Of a stretch of DNA of 53,187 bases, positions 17,173-27,120 are shown piece after piece. The stretch is from positions 1 through 53,187 of the forward strand of contig JANJTJ010000125.1 in assembly GCA_024711145.1 (NCBI GenBank), in the 5' to 3' direction. Under the pieces are notes generated by a model. That model saw only the letters and a list, made by a program, of their open reading frames with translations. It was not told the origin of the DNA and made no database searches. The DNA is from Balneolales bacterium. GTDB lineage: Bacteria > Bacteroidota > Rhodothermia > Balneolales > HLUCCA01. A program made the translations under genes and the position numbers. Each line of letters starts with the position of its first letter. Position 1 is the stretch's first letter.

Positions 17173-17853
17173 ATGGCGCTCACCTACCTGGACTACCTGC
17201 GCATCCCGCAGTTGCTCGACCAACAACGGCTCAAGTCGGACCCGGCCGAGCACGATGAGATGCTCTTCATCATCATCCATCAGACCTACGAGCTCTGGTT
17301 CAAACAGCTCCTGCACGAAACCGACCTGTTGCAGCGGGAGCTGGAAGCCGGAAGCACCTGGGGGGCGGTGCGCACCTTGCGGCGCATGCTCACCATCTGG
17401 AAAACCCTGGTGGGCCAGATCGACATCCTCGAGACCATGACCCCCGTGCAATTCCTCAGCTTCCGCGGGTTTCTGGACAACTCCAGCGGGTTCCAAAGCA
17501 CCCAGTTCCGGGATATCGAAACGGTGCTGGGCATCCGTGGCGATGCGGAGCGCACCGTATGGACCTCCTTCCTCAGCTATCTGGAGCGGCGCGGGCATGC
17601 GCTGGAGGCCGGACGTGAGGAGGATGGCCTCATTGAGGTGATGCGTGCCGCCGCCGAAGAATCGGTGGTGTGCGAGCTGCTGGTGGACCTGGACGAAGGC
17701 TTGCAGGAATGGCGTTACCGCCATGTGAAAATGGTGGAACGCACCATCGGTACCAAAAAAGGCACGGGGGGCTCCGACGGGGTCGAATACCTCAAACGCA
17801 CCCTCTTCCGGCCGGTATTCCCCCTGTTGTGGGGCATCCGGTCGCAGTTGTAG
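17173..17853 (+). CDS. kynA: Tryptophan 2,3-dioxygenase
   Basis: MLFIIIHQTYELWFKQLLHE; SGFQSTQFRDIE; GTGGSDGVEYLKRTL. Confidence 0.93.
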   Translation: MALTYLDYLRIPQLLDQQRLKSDPAEHDEMLFIIIHQTYELWFKQLLHETDLLQRELEAGSTWGAVRTLRRMLTIWKTLVGQIDILETMTPVQFLSFRGFLDNSSGFQSTQFRDIETVLGIRGDAERTVWTSFLSYLERRGHALEAGREEDGLIEVMRAAAEESVVCELLVDLDEGLQEWRYRHVKMVERTIGTKKGTGGSDGVEYLKRTLFRPVFPLLWGIRSQL

Positions 17854-17856
17854 GAA

Positions 17857-19035
17857 TCAGGTCCGGCCGATCCAGCGCAGGATTTCCTTGAAACCGGGTT
17901 CCTTGCCGTAGAGCAACATACCCAGGCGGAAGATGCGTCCCGCCACCAGACGGAACAGCCAGGCGGTGGCCGCCAGCAGCATCCAGGCACCGAGCGGTTC
18001 CCACCAGGCCACGCCATCGAGCACCATGCGCGCCGGCATGACCGCGTAGGACGTGAGCGGGAACCAGGACAGCACCATCACGGCCGTGGTGGTGGGATCC
18101 ATCAGTACCAGGAAGGCGAACAGAGGCGGCACCGTGGGCAACATCATCAGGCCCGATTTCTGGGAGGAATTGGGATCGTCGATCGTGGCGGCCACACCAG
18201 CCAGGAAGGCGTTCCACATGAGGATGCCGGTGAGGGCGAACAGGAAGAAGAGCAACACGGTGTAGGCATCCACTGCGGCGAAGAAGGACGCGAAGGGCGC
18301 ATCGGTCATGAGCCCGATGACACCGAACACCCCCACCGTGAGTAGGCTATATAAGGCCACATGGGAGATGCCGATGGCCGATATGCCGATGATCTTGCCG
18401 TCGATCCAGGTCTGAGGCGAGATGGCCGCCACCACCTGTTCGGTGATGCGTTGCTGTTTCTCTCCGGTGATGGCGGTGAACTGGTAGGCGAAACTGAGGA
18501 ATACCGCAATGAGCACCAGGGCGATGGAGATGGCGGCCAGGATCTTGGGTATGCGGCCTTTGGGAGCTTCGCCGGTGAAGGATTTCACCAGGGTTATCGG
18601 AGCGCCGAGGTTCTCGAACAAGGCGCGGTCGATGCCGGTCTCCTTCAGGCGCAAGTCGGTGCGGAGCGAATCCAGATAGGTCTGCAACCGACCGGTCCAA
18701 GGGCGGTCGCCCTCCATGCGGAGCCGGGCCTCATCGGCCGAGACGATCTCCAGCACGGCATCGAAGGCGGCGAGCTGGGCTTCGGTCATGCCGGTGGCGT
18801 CGATGAGCTCGAGGCCTTCGGTGGTCCACGTTTCCTGCAGGAACACGCCGTTGTGCAGAATGCCGACTACGGGGGTATCGGAAGCGTCCTGCATGAGCCA
18901 CCGCGTGCCGCTGAAACTCAGGAATCCGATCAGCACGGTCCACATGAGCCCCTTCAGCACATCCTTCCATTTGAAGAAGCGGTTGTATTCCCAGGCCGCC
19001 ACCCGGCGTACCAGGCGGAACTCGTTGCGGTTCAT
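17857..19035 (-). CDS. ABC-2 type (NatB-like) transporter permease
   Basis: ITGEKQQRITEQVVAAISPQTWIDGKIIGISAIG; several TM segments. Confidence 0.82.
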   Translation of the reverse strand: MNRNEFRLVRRVAAWEYNRFFKWKDVLKGLMWTVLIGFLSFSGTRWLMQDASDTPVVGILHNGVFLQETWTTEGLELIDATGMTEAQLAAFDAVLEIVSADEARLRMEGDRPWTGRLQTYLDSLRTDLRLKETGIDRALFENLGAPITLVKSFTGEAPKGRIPKILAAISIALVLIAVFLSFAYQFTAITGEKQQRITEQVVAAISPQTWIDGKIIGISAIGISHVALYSLLTVGVFGVIGLMTDAPFASFFAAVDAYTVLLFFLFALTGILMWNAFLAGVAATIDDPNSSQKSGLMMLPTVPPLFAFLVLMDPTTTAVMVLSWFPLTSYAVMPARMVLDGVAWWEPLGAWMLLAATAWLFRLVAGRIFRLGMLLYGKEPGFKEILRWIGRT

Positions 19036-19739
19036 GCGGTGCCTCCGGTGCTGAAACTGCTGATGAAGATGTCGTGCAGGTCCTCACGGGCCGTTTTGGT
19101 GCGGATCTCCTCCAGCGTCCCGCTCAGGAATTCCTTTCCTTGGTGCAACAGCAGGAAGCGGTCGGCCAGGCGCTCCACCAGCTGCATCTGGTGGGCCGAA
19201 AGCAGCACGGTCATGCCTCCCGCCCTCAATTCGGTGATGCAGGACGATATGAGCTCCTGATTGATGGGATCGAAGCCGGAATAGGGCTCGTCGAGCACGG
19301 CGAACTCGGGCTCGTGGAGCACGGCCGCTATGAATTGGATCTTCTGCTGGTTGCCCTTGGACAACGTGGATATTTTGTCGTTCCGACGGTCGTACAGGCC
19401 GAACCGGTCGAGCCAGAATTTGGCCTGTTCCTTCAGCCGGGCCTTGTTGTCGCTCCGCAGCGAACCGAGATAGAGCAGGGTTTCGGCCACGGGCGTATCC
19501 TGATAGATACCCCGTTCCTCGGGCAGGTAGCCGAGCCGGCTGCGTTCCATGGGCGGGTCGAAATGCAATCGACCCGAGTCGGGTTCGATGATTCCGAGTA
19601 TCATGCGCACGGTGGTTGTTTTGCCGGCTCCGTTGGGACCCAACAGGGCGAAGATCTCCCCCTTGCGGACTTCCATGGACAGGCCGTCCACGGCGGCGAC
19701 CGTTTGGTACACTTTCCGCACATTTTCCAGAGCAAGCAT
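19032..19739 (-). CDS. ABC transporter ATP-binding protein
   Basis: LLGPNGAGKTTTVRMI; LSKGNQQKIQFIAAVLHEPEFAVLDEPYSGFDP. Confidence 0.93.
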   Translation of the reverse strand: MLALENVRKVYQTVAAVDGLSMEVRKGEIFALLGPNGAGKTTTVRMILGIIEPDSGRLHFDPPMERSRLGYLPEERGIYQDTPVAETLLYLGSLRSDNKARLKEQAKFWLDRFGLYDRRNDKISTLSKGNQQKIQFIAAVLHEPEFAVLDEPYSGFDPINQELISSCITELRAGGMTVLLSAHQMQLVERLADRFLLLHQGKEFLSGTLEEIRTKTAREDLHDIFISSFSTGGTA

Positions 19740-19740
19740 G

Positions 19741-20697
19741 ATGGGATATGGGATAGAACGAATCGGTGGGCAAGGCATCTGGCTGTCGGGCGCGAAGATA
19801 GCATTGGATGGGATGCGGGCGGAAGCGGAATGGGTTTGCGTGTCGCACGCGCATGCCGACCACGTGCCCCGCAGCCGCCGACTGCCCGTGCATGCCACGC
19901 CTGCCACGGCGGCGCTCATGCGGGCACGCGGGTTCACGGGGCCCATCGAAGCCATACCCTTCGGCCAGACATTCGGCTCGGCCGACCTGCGCATCACCTT
20001 TTTTCCGGCGGGGCACATCCTGGGTTCCGCCCTCACCCTGGTGGAATCGGAAGCGGGCCGTCTGCTTTACACCGGCGACTGCCGCACGCCGGCGAGTCCG
20101 ACTTCCGAAGGGTTCGACTGCCCCTCGCACGTGGACGAACTCATCACCGAGGCCACCTTCAGCCTTCCCATCTACAAATGGAAGCCGCATGCCGATCTGG
20201 CCGGCCAGATCGCCACCTTCGCCCGGGAGAGTCTGGCGGCGGGCGCCGTGCCCGTATTCCAAGCCTACAACCTGGGCAAGGCGCAGGAGATCATGCATAT
20301 CCTGGCCCAAGCGGGGGTACCGACCGCCATCCACGAGGCGGGATTCGCCTTGTGCGGCATCTATGAATCGTTCGGAATTCCGTTGGGAGATTATCGGAAG
20401 CATGAGCCGGGGATCATCGATGGCCGTGCCCTGATCACCCCGTATCCGCCGAACGACGGGGATCCGGGTCGGTACCGGACGGCCTATGTCTCGGGTTGGG
20501 CCGTGCTCGAAAAGCACCGGGCGGCATCGGGAGCCGACGCCCTCATACCCTTGAGCGACCACCTCGATTTCTTCGAGCTGCTGGCCTTGGTGGAGCGGTT
20601 GGGTCCGCGGCTGACCCACATCACGCATACTCCGAATCCGGACATCGTGCGGCATTATCTGGCCGCCCGGGGTCTGGAAAGCCGGTACCTGGCATGA
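19741..20697 (+). CDS. MBL-fold, ligase-associated DNA-repair exonuclease-like protein
   Basis: VSHAHADHVPRS; FFPAGHILGSALTLVE; LLYTGDCR. Confidence 0.8.
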   Translation: MGYGIERIGGQGIWLSGAKIALDGMRAEAEWVCVSHAHADHVPRSRRLPVHATPATAALMRARGFTGPIEAIPFGQTFGSADLRITFFPAGHILGSALTLVESEAGRLLYTGDCRTPASPTSEGFDCPSHVDELITEATFSLPIYKWKPHADLAGQIATFARESLAAGAVPVFQAYNLGKAQEIMHILAQAGVPTAIHEAGFALCGIYESFGIPLGDYRKHEPGIIDGRALITPYPPNDGDPGRYRTAYVSGWAVLEKHRAASGADALIPLSDHLDFFELLALVERLGPRLTHITHTPNPDIVRHYLAARGLESRYLA

Positions 20698-21569
20698 AGG
20701 CGGGGTTCGGCGAATTCTGCGCCGCCTGCGACCGCATCCGTGCGGCACGCACCGATGCGGCCAAACGCGCCGCGGCCGAGGTGTTCCTTTCGCATGCCGA
20801 TCCGGCCACAGGGGCGCTGGCACGGGCCTTGTGGACCCGTGGCCGGCCTGCGCCCCTGTCGCCGGCGGCCCTGGCCCGCGAGGCCTGCGTCTGGCTGGGC
20901 ATTCCGTACGACCCGGTGTTCAAGGCCTGCCGCGAAGCCGTGGGCAACAGTGCCGAAACCGTACGGCTGCTGGCCGAGAACCTGGGTTGCGGCGGGCGGG
21001 AGCAACCGGATCTGCCCACCGTGGAGGCCTGGTTGCAGGAGCTGGCCCGATGCCCCGATGCCAAATCCCGGTACGTCTATCTGGTGTCGGTCTGGAACCG
21101 CCTGCCTCCCCGGGAGGCCTATTGGTTCGTGCGCCTGACCGAGGCGGGTGGTCCGCGCCTGGGCGTGGCGTTCGAGGACGACAGGGAAGCCGGGACCGGT
21201 GTGCTGCAGGCCGTGGTATTGTACACGGCAGGAGCCGAAATAACGCTGGGAGTGCGCGCCGGCGAGGGGTTCGTGCCCATCGGCAAGACCCATGCCTTTC
21301 CGGAGGCCGAAGCGGCCGCCGTGCGGCTCCGGCTGAAAGCCCTGCAGGTGGACCGGTTCGGGCCCACCTCGGCCTACCGGCCCGAGCTGGTGGTGGAGGC
21401 CGAATTCGGCCATCTGTTCCGCAATACCCGCACCAAAGCCGGCTGGGTGCTCAAATCCGTTCGGATCCGGCGGATCTTATGGGAATCGAAGCCCGATTCG
21501 GTCGCCGATCTGGCAACCGTGGAACACCTCGGCCGTAGCCGCGCGCACCATTCCAACCAACCATCCTGA
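20694..21569 (+). CDS. ATP-dependent DNA ligase-like protein lacking a recognisable nucleotidyltransferase domain
   Basis: N-terminal helical DNA_ligase_A_N-like region joined to an OB-fold-like C-terminus (RFGPTSAYRPELVVEAEF...NTRTKAGWVLKSVRIRRIL); no KxDG motif. Confidence 0.65.
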   Translation: MKAGFGEFCAACDRIRAARTDAAKRAAAEVFLSHADPATGALARALWTRGRPAPLSPAALAREACVWLGIPYDPVFKACREAVGNSAETVRLLAENLGCGGREQPDLPTVEAWLQELARCPDAKSRYVYLVSVWNRLPPREAYWFVRLTEAGGPRLGVAFEDDREAGTGVLQAVVLYTAGAEITLGVRAGEGFVPIGKTHAFPEAEAAAVRLRLKALQVDRFGPTSAYRPELVVEAEFGHLFRNTRTKAGWVLKSVRIRRILWESKPDSVADLATVEHLGRSRAHHSNQPS

Positions 21570-21578
21570 CATACCCTC

Positions 21579-23216
21579 ATGAAAAACACCTACTTGCTGT
21601 TGTTCCTACTGGCCGGTGCCGGCCCCCTGGCCGCGCAAACCGACGCGGCATTCCGAACCGCCTTTCCGGCCGATGCGCCCGGCGCATCGGTAATCGCCGC
21701 AATCGATGGCCAAGTGAAACTGCATGCCGGGTTCGGCCTGGCCGATCTGGAACATCAGGTGGCGGTCCGTCCGGAAACCGTATTCCGCATCGGCTCCATC
21801 ACCAAACAATTCACCGCCGTGGCGGTGCTCAAATTGGTCGAGGAAGGCAAAATCGACCTGGACAAGACCGTTGAGGATTATTTCCCGGGCCTGTTGCCCT
21901 ATGGAAACACCATAGCCATCCACCGATTGCTGGACCACACCTCGGGCATACCCAGTTATACCAACCAGGGCTCCTTTATGGCGGGCATGCGCGGCGAATG
22001 GGCCGACCCCCTGGACGTGGTCCGGTTGACCACCCAAATGCCGGCCGAGTTCGCCCCGGGCGAGCGTTGGAACTACAACAACACCGGCTATGTGCTCCTG
22101 GGCGCCCTCATCGAGAAAGCCAGCGGCATGCGCTACCAGGTGTACATGGAACGGGTCATTTTCCCTCTGGCCGGCCTGAAAGAGACCTGGTATGGGGATG
22201 AATCCCGCTTGATTCCGAACCGAGCACAGGGATACAAACCCTCCGAAAACGGATTTCTGAATTCCGATTTCATCGATATGGACTATCCCCATGCGGCCGG
22301 CGCCCTGGTATCCACCGTGGCCGACCTGCACCGCTGGCATCAGGCCTTGGTGGATGGCCGGGTGATTTCCGCCGCCAGCCTGCGCCGGGCCTGGACGGCC
22401 ACCACCTTGAACGACGGCAGTTCCACCAATTACGGGTATGGGTGGCAGATCTCCAACTTCGACGGCATTACGGTGATCGAGCACGGTGGCGGCATCAACG
22501 GATTCGTGACCCATGCGCTGTGGGTCCCCGACCGGAAGGCCTTCGTAGCCGTGCTGACCAACCGCGAAGGCGGCGACCCGGATCCCTCCTACCTCGCATT
22601 CCGGGTGTTGGGCGATCTGGTCGGTCGGCCGGTGGATGCACCCGTTGTGGCCGTACCGGCCGCCAAACTGAACGATTACAGCGGGGTGTATGCGCTCGAA
22701 GGCGGCGCTTACCGGCATATCTATGTGGAAAACGGCGTGCTGATGAGCCGGCGTTCGGGCAGCAGCGCCTTCGGCCTGCAACCCATAGGGAACGACACCT
22801 TCCAGTATGAAGGGTCCTTGTCGCGGGTCACCTTCCTCCGTGGTGCCGATGGTCGCGTGAACGCCATGGAGTTCGATACCCGCCGTGCCCCCAAAACCCG
22901 CCATGCCCGCACGGCCGACGCGCCACCTGCCGAAGCGGCCGAATTCGCCTTGCCTGATGGGCATTTCGCCAAGCTGGCCGGCAGCTACCAATTGGCCCCC
23001 AACTTCGTGCTGCGGTTCTGGCAAGACGGCGACGCCTACTGGACCCAGGCCACCAACCAACCGCCCATCCGCATGAAAGCCGTATCCGAAACCCGCTTCG
23101 TCATAGAGCAGGTGGGTGCCCAGCTCGATTTCCGTCTGGGTGCCGATGGCAAAGCCGACCAAGTGACCCTGACCCAAGGCGGCCGCACCATGCCGGCACC
23201 GCGTGTGAGCGACTGA
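21579..23216 (+). CDS. Serine hydrolase, beta-lactamase (class C/PBP) family
   Basis: FRIGSITKQFTAVAVLKLVEEGK (SxxK); YNNTGYVLLG (YxN). Confidence 0.92.
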   Translation: MKNTYLLLFLLAGAGPLAAQTDAAFRTAFPADAPGASVIAAIDGQVKLHAGFGLADLEHQVAVRPETVFRIGSITKQFTAVAVLKLVEEGKIDLDKTVEDYFPGLLPYGNTIAIHRLLDHTSGIPSYTNQGSFMAGMRGEWADPLDVVRLTTQMPAEFAPGERWNYNNTGYVLLGALIEKASGMRYQVYMERVIFPLAGLKETWYGDESRLIPNRAQGYKPSENGFLNSDFIDMDYPHAAGALVSTVADLHRWHQALVDGRVISAASLRRAWTATTLNDGSSTNYGYGWQISNFDGITVIEHGGGINGFVTHALWVPDRKAFVAVLTNREGGDPDPSYLAFRVLGDLVGRPVDAPVVAVPAAKLNDYSGVYALEGGAYRHIYVENGVLMSRRSGSSAFGLQPIGNDTFQYEGSLSRVTFLRGADGRVNAMEFDTRRAPKTRHARTADAPPAEAAEFALPDGHFAKLAGSYQLAPNFVLRFWQDGDAYWTQATNQPPIRMKAVSETRFVIEQVGAQLDFRLGADGKADQVTLTQGGRTMPAPRVSD

Positions 23217-23236
23217 GTATTGCGTAGTTTGGAGGC

Positions 23237-24187
23237 ATGCGCATTGTCAGCACGCCTCCGCATGATTTCTGGGTCGCACTGGATGTGGACCCGTATTTCG
23301 ATCACGAGCACGACCCCGAACGCATCGTCGATACCGGATTCATCCGTCCGGTACCGGTTGGCGATCGGGACGTGCTCGCGGTCATCCGCTACAACGGAGA
23401 GCCGGAACAGCCCGTCTTCGATGTGCGGTTCGGCGAACCCCTGAGCGCCGAAGAGGAACGTACCGCCGAACGGGTGATCCGCCATATCCTGGGGTGCGAC
23501 CTGGACCTGCGGCCCTTTTACGAACAGGCCGCCACCGACCCCGTGCTGGCACCGAAATTCGAGGCCTTCTATGGAGCCAAGCGCGTAGCCAGGGCCAATT
23601 TCTTCGAAGAGGCCATCAATCAGATCATCCAAAGCCAGATCGCGCACAAGCCTACGGCCAAAAAGATGGTGTATCGGGTTCGTGAAGCGTTCGGTCAGCG
23701 GCTGGATGGTCCGGAGGGTCCCGTCGCGGCCTGGCCCAGGCCCATCCGCCTGGTCGGTGCCGACCCCGTGGGCATGAAACGCTACGGCCTCTCGGAGCGG
23801 AAGGGGGAATACGTGATCGGCCTGGCCGACGACATCCTATCGGGCCGCCTTGATGTGGACGAACTCGAACGGCTCGACCCTCCCGCTTTCCTGGAACGGG
23901 TGAACCGTATCCGGGGCATAGGCCCCACCACGGCCCAAGACCTCATGCTGTATCGGGATCGGACCGACGCCTGGTTTCCCGCGCGCAAAGACAAAGGCCT
24001 GGAGATCGGATTCAGGAAGTGGATCATCCGCAGTTATGGTGCCGACCCCGACACCACCACAGAAGCCGAATACCTGCATCTGATCCGGTACTGGAAGGGC
24101 TACGAGGCGGCTGCCCTGGAATTGCTCTTCATGGATTGGGTGATCGGCGAAAAACGTAGGCGCGAAGCCAAACGGAAACGGGTATGA
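23237..24187 (+). CDS. DNA-3-methyladenine glycosylase / HhH-GPD (AlkA-like)
   Basis: FEEAINQIIQSQIAHKPTAKKMVYRVREAFG; LERVNRIRGIGPTTAQDLMLYR. Confidence 0.85.
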   Translation: MRIVSTPPHDFWVALDVDPYFDHEHDPERIVDTGFIRPVPVGDRDVLAVIRYNGEPEQPVFDVRFGEPLSAEEERTAERVIRHILGCDLDLRPFYEQAATDPVLAPKFEAFYGAKRVARANFFEEAINQIIQSQIAHKPTAKKMVYRVREAFGQRLDGPEGPVAAWPRPIRLVGADPVGMKRYGLSERKGEYVIGLADDILSGRLDVDELERLDPPAFLERVNRIRGIGPTTAQDLMLYRDRTDAWFPARKDKGLEIGFRKWIIRSYGADPDTTTEAEYLHLIRYWKGYEAAALELLFMDWVIGEKRRREAKRKRV

Positions 24188-27120
24188 GGTATCTGAGGCT
24201 GTTGCTGCTTTGGGCGGTGGCCGGTTCCCTGCAAGCCCAGGACCTGCCCGGCCGATGGCGTGTGGAGGCCTTCACGCCGGAACAGTACAAGTCGCACCCG
24301 CAGATCTGGGCCATCACCCAGGACGCCCGCGGCATCCTGCACATCGCCAACAACAACGGCGTGATGCGCTACGACGGCGTCCGTTTCGAGGACCTGCCGG
24401 CCCCCGGCGGTGCGGTGGTACGCTCACTGGCCACCGATCCCGCCGGTCGCGTCTGGTATGGGTCGCAGCGCGATTTCGGAGTGATCGAAGCCGACGCGAC
24501 CGGGCAACCCTGGTTGAAATCGCTGGTGGGCGAGCTCGATTCCACCGAAGCCGATTTCGGCGATGTGTGGAAAACCTACGCCACCCACGATACCCAGTAC
24601 TTCTTCACCGTGCGGAAGATCATCCGACGTACGGCTGCCGGATACACCTTCATCCGACCCGAACGGGGCTTCTATTTCCCCTTTCTGGTGGATGGGGTAC
24701 TCTATGCCCAGGAACCGGGCCGGGGGTTGTTCCGCGTGGAAGGCGACAGCCTGGTGGCCGTGCCCGGGGGCGACACCTTCGCCCAGAGGCCCATCTTTTC
24801 GTTGACCGCCACCGACGTGCCCGGGCGGCTGTTGGCGGCCACCGCCGACCACGGGCTGTTCGCCGTTACGGCCGCCGGGGCCGAGCACGTACCCTCCGAA
24901 GCCCACGCCTGGCTGGTCGCCCACAAACCGTATCACGGCATCCGGTTGTCCGACGGCCGCCATGCCATCGCCACCCGCACCGGCGGTGTGGTGGTGCTGG
25001 CTGCCGACGGGCTTCAGGCCGAAATCCTGAACAAGGAACGCGGGTTGCCCAACGACATCGCCTGGTATGTGTATCAGGATCGGGAAGGCGGATTGTGGAC
25101 CGGGCACGACCTCGGCTTCAGCCGGACCATGGTCGAATATCCCATCCGTTCGTTCGACGAATCGGATGGCCTGGTAGGCACGGTGGAAGCCGTGGTGCGG
25201 CATCAGGGCCGGCTGTTCGCCGCCACCCGCCGCGGGTTGTTCCGCATGGGTAGGCACGGGTTCGAACCGGTACCGGGTTTCGAGGGCGATGCCTGGGCCC
25301 TGCTCGACCTGGGCGACCGCCTGTTGGTGGGTGGAGCCCGCGGGTTGTTCGAATGGCGCAACGGGCGCCTGCGCCGGCTGCCCACACCGGAGCCCGCGGC
25401 CACCGTGCTGGCCCTGCACAGAAGTCCGGGCGATGGCACCCACATCTGGCTCGGCACCCGCGAGGGGGCCCACCGCATGCGCCGGGATGGCGACCGCTGG
25501 GTGGTAACCACCCCCGAAAACGCCCCGACCGGAGAAATCCGCCGCATCTTCGAACACCAGGGCCGGTTGTGGTTCCAGACATCGTACACCGGCCTGCTCC
25601 GCTACGAACCCGAACGGCGGTTCACCCATCCGGAACAATTCGGCCGAAACGACCTCTCCATGCATCTGGTCGGCGATACCCTTTGGGTGAACGACACCGA
25701 ACGCATGTACCGGTACCACGCGGAAGCCGATTCGTTCGTGATGGTGCCCGATTTCGCGCAGGGATCGCTCATCAATCTGCGGGCCATGTGGACCGGCACC
25801 GACGGTGCGGTGTGGCTGGCGGCACGCGTAGGGGCACACAACCGGCTCTCCAGGATGTCGGCCGCAGGCATGCAACGGTACCCGGTACACCAATGGTTGG
25901 GCGAATTGGCCATGTTGTCGGTCTTGCCCGAAGCCGACGGCACCATTTGGGTCACCCATCCCGCCGGGTTGCTCCGGTTCCAGCCGGACCAGGCGCCACC
26001 CTCGGTAGCACCGGGCGAACCGCTCATCCGGTCGGTGCTCCTCAACCAGGACAGCCTCTGGTTCGCCGGCATGGCGCCCGGCCACCTGCCGGATTTCGAC
26101 ATGCGCCCCGATGCCCGATCCATCCGCATCAACTTCGCATCCCCCTCGTTCGGCATCGGCCGGCCGGTGGGGTACCGTACCTATCTGGAAGGCTTCGATC
26201 CCGATTGGAGCGCCATCAGTACCGAAACCTTCCGCGAATACACCTCTTTGCCGGCCGGTACCTATGTGTTCCGGGTGAAGGCGGTCGGCGCCGATGGCAC
26301 CGAGAGTGTCGAAGGCCGTTTCCTGTTCACCGTGCAACCGCCCTGGTATGCCAGCGCCTGGTTCCTGGCGGGCATGCTGCTGCTTACGGGGTACCTGGGC
26401 TACCGGGCGGTGGACCACCGCATCCGGGTGTTGCGCGATCGCGACCGCATGCAGGCGCGGCAGCATCAACTCGACATGATCGGCCGGATCGGTGCCAGTG
26501 TGACCCACGACATCCGCAACACGGTGTTCAGCCTGGGCATGCTCACCCGCAATCTGGAAAAGCATTTCGACGACCCCGAATTCCGGAAAGACGCCATCGA
26601 AACCCTGGACACCGTCGGTCACCACCTGGAGACCTTGGTGCGCCGGTTCCAGGAGCGGCCCGACCAATGGAACCCGCAGATCCGCGACACGAAACTGGCC
26701 GATACCGTGCGAGCCGCGGTTCGCCGTGCCCTCCCCGAAGGCCTCTCCACCCTGACCCTGCGCATGGAGATCGACGACCAGGTACGTGTTCCGCACGACC
26801 CCGACCTGTTGGGCCGAGTGGTCGAGAATCTGGTGCGCAACGCGGTGGATGCCACAACGGGTACCGGTACCGTAACCATCCGCCACCGTACCGGATCGGC
26901 GGAGCATGTCGTCGAAATCGAAGACACCGGCCGCGGTATGGATGCCGATTTCATCCGGCACAAGCTGTTCCAACCTTTCGCCACCACCAAGGCCAACGGG
27001 CTGGGGCTGGGTTTGTACAGCTGCCGCGAAATCGTGCTGGCGCATGGGGGTGCCATATCGGCGCGCAGCACCCCCGGCCAAGGTTCGGTGTTCGAGATCC
27101 GGCTACCGGCTCATTCGTAA
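24184..27120 (+). CDS. Sensor histidine kinase with two-component regulator propeller and Y_Y_Y-like domain
   Basis: Beta-propeller repeats; ASVTHDIRNTVFSLGML H-box; HATPase ENLVRNAVDA, GLGLGLYSCREIV. Confidence 0.88.
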   Translation: MRYLRLLLLWAVAGSLQAQDLPGRWRVEAFTPEQYKSHPQIWAITQDARGILHIANNNGVMRYDGVRFEDLPAPGGAVVRSLATDPAGRVWYGSQRDFGVIEADATGQPWLKSLVGELDSTEADFGDVWKTYATHDTQYFFTVRKIIRRTAAGYTFIRPERGFYFPFLVDGVLYAQEPGRGLFRVEGDSLVAVPGGDTFAQRPIFSLTATDVPGRLLAATADHGLFAVTAAGAEHVPSEAHAWLVAHKPYHGIRLSDGRHAIATRTGGVVVLAADGLQAEILNKERGLPNDIAWYVYQDREGGLWTGHDLGFSRTMVEYPIRSFDESDGLVGTVEAVVRHQGRLFAATRRGLFRMGRHGFEPVPGFEGDAWALLDLGDRLLVGGARGLFEWRNGRLRRLPTPEPAATVLALHRSPGDGTHIWLGTREGAHRMRRDGDRWVVTTPENAPTGEIRRIFEHQGRLWFQTSYTGLLRYEPERRFTHPEQFGRNDLSMHLVGDTLWVNDTERMYRYHAEADSFVMVPDFAQGSLINLRAMWTGTDGAVWLAARVGAHNRLSRMSAAGMQRYPVHQWLGELAMLSVLPEADGTIWVTHPAGLLRFQPDQAPPSVAPGEPLIRSVLLNQDSLWFAGMAPGHLPDFDMRPDARSIRINFASPSFGIGRPVGYRTYLEGFDPDWSAISTETFREYTSLPAGTYVFRVKAVGADGTESVEGRFLFTVQPPWYASAWFLAGMLLLTGYLGYRAVDHRIRVLRDRDRMQARQHQLDMIGRIGASVTHDIRNTVFSLGMLTRNLEKHFDDPEFRKDAIETLDTVGHHLETLVRRFQERPDQWNPQIRDTKLADTVRAAVRRALPEGLSTLTLRMEIDDQVRVPHDPDLLGRVVENLVRNAVDATTGTGTVTIRHRTGSAEHVVEIEDTGRGMDADFIRHKLFQPFATTKANGLGLGLYSCREIVLAHGGAISARSTPGQGSVFEIRLPAHS

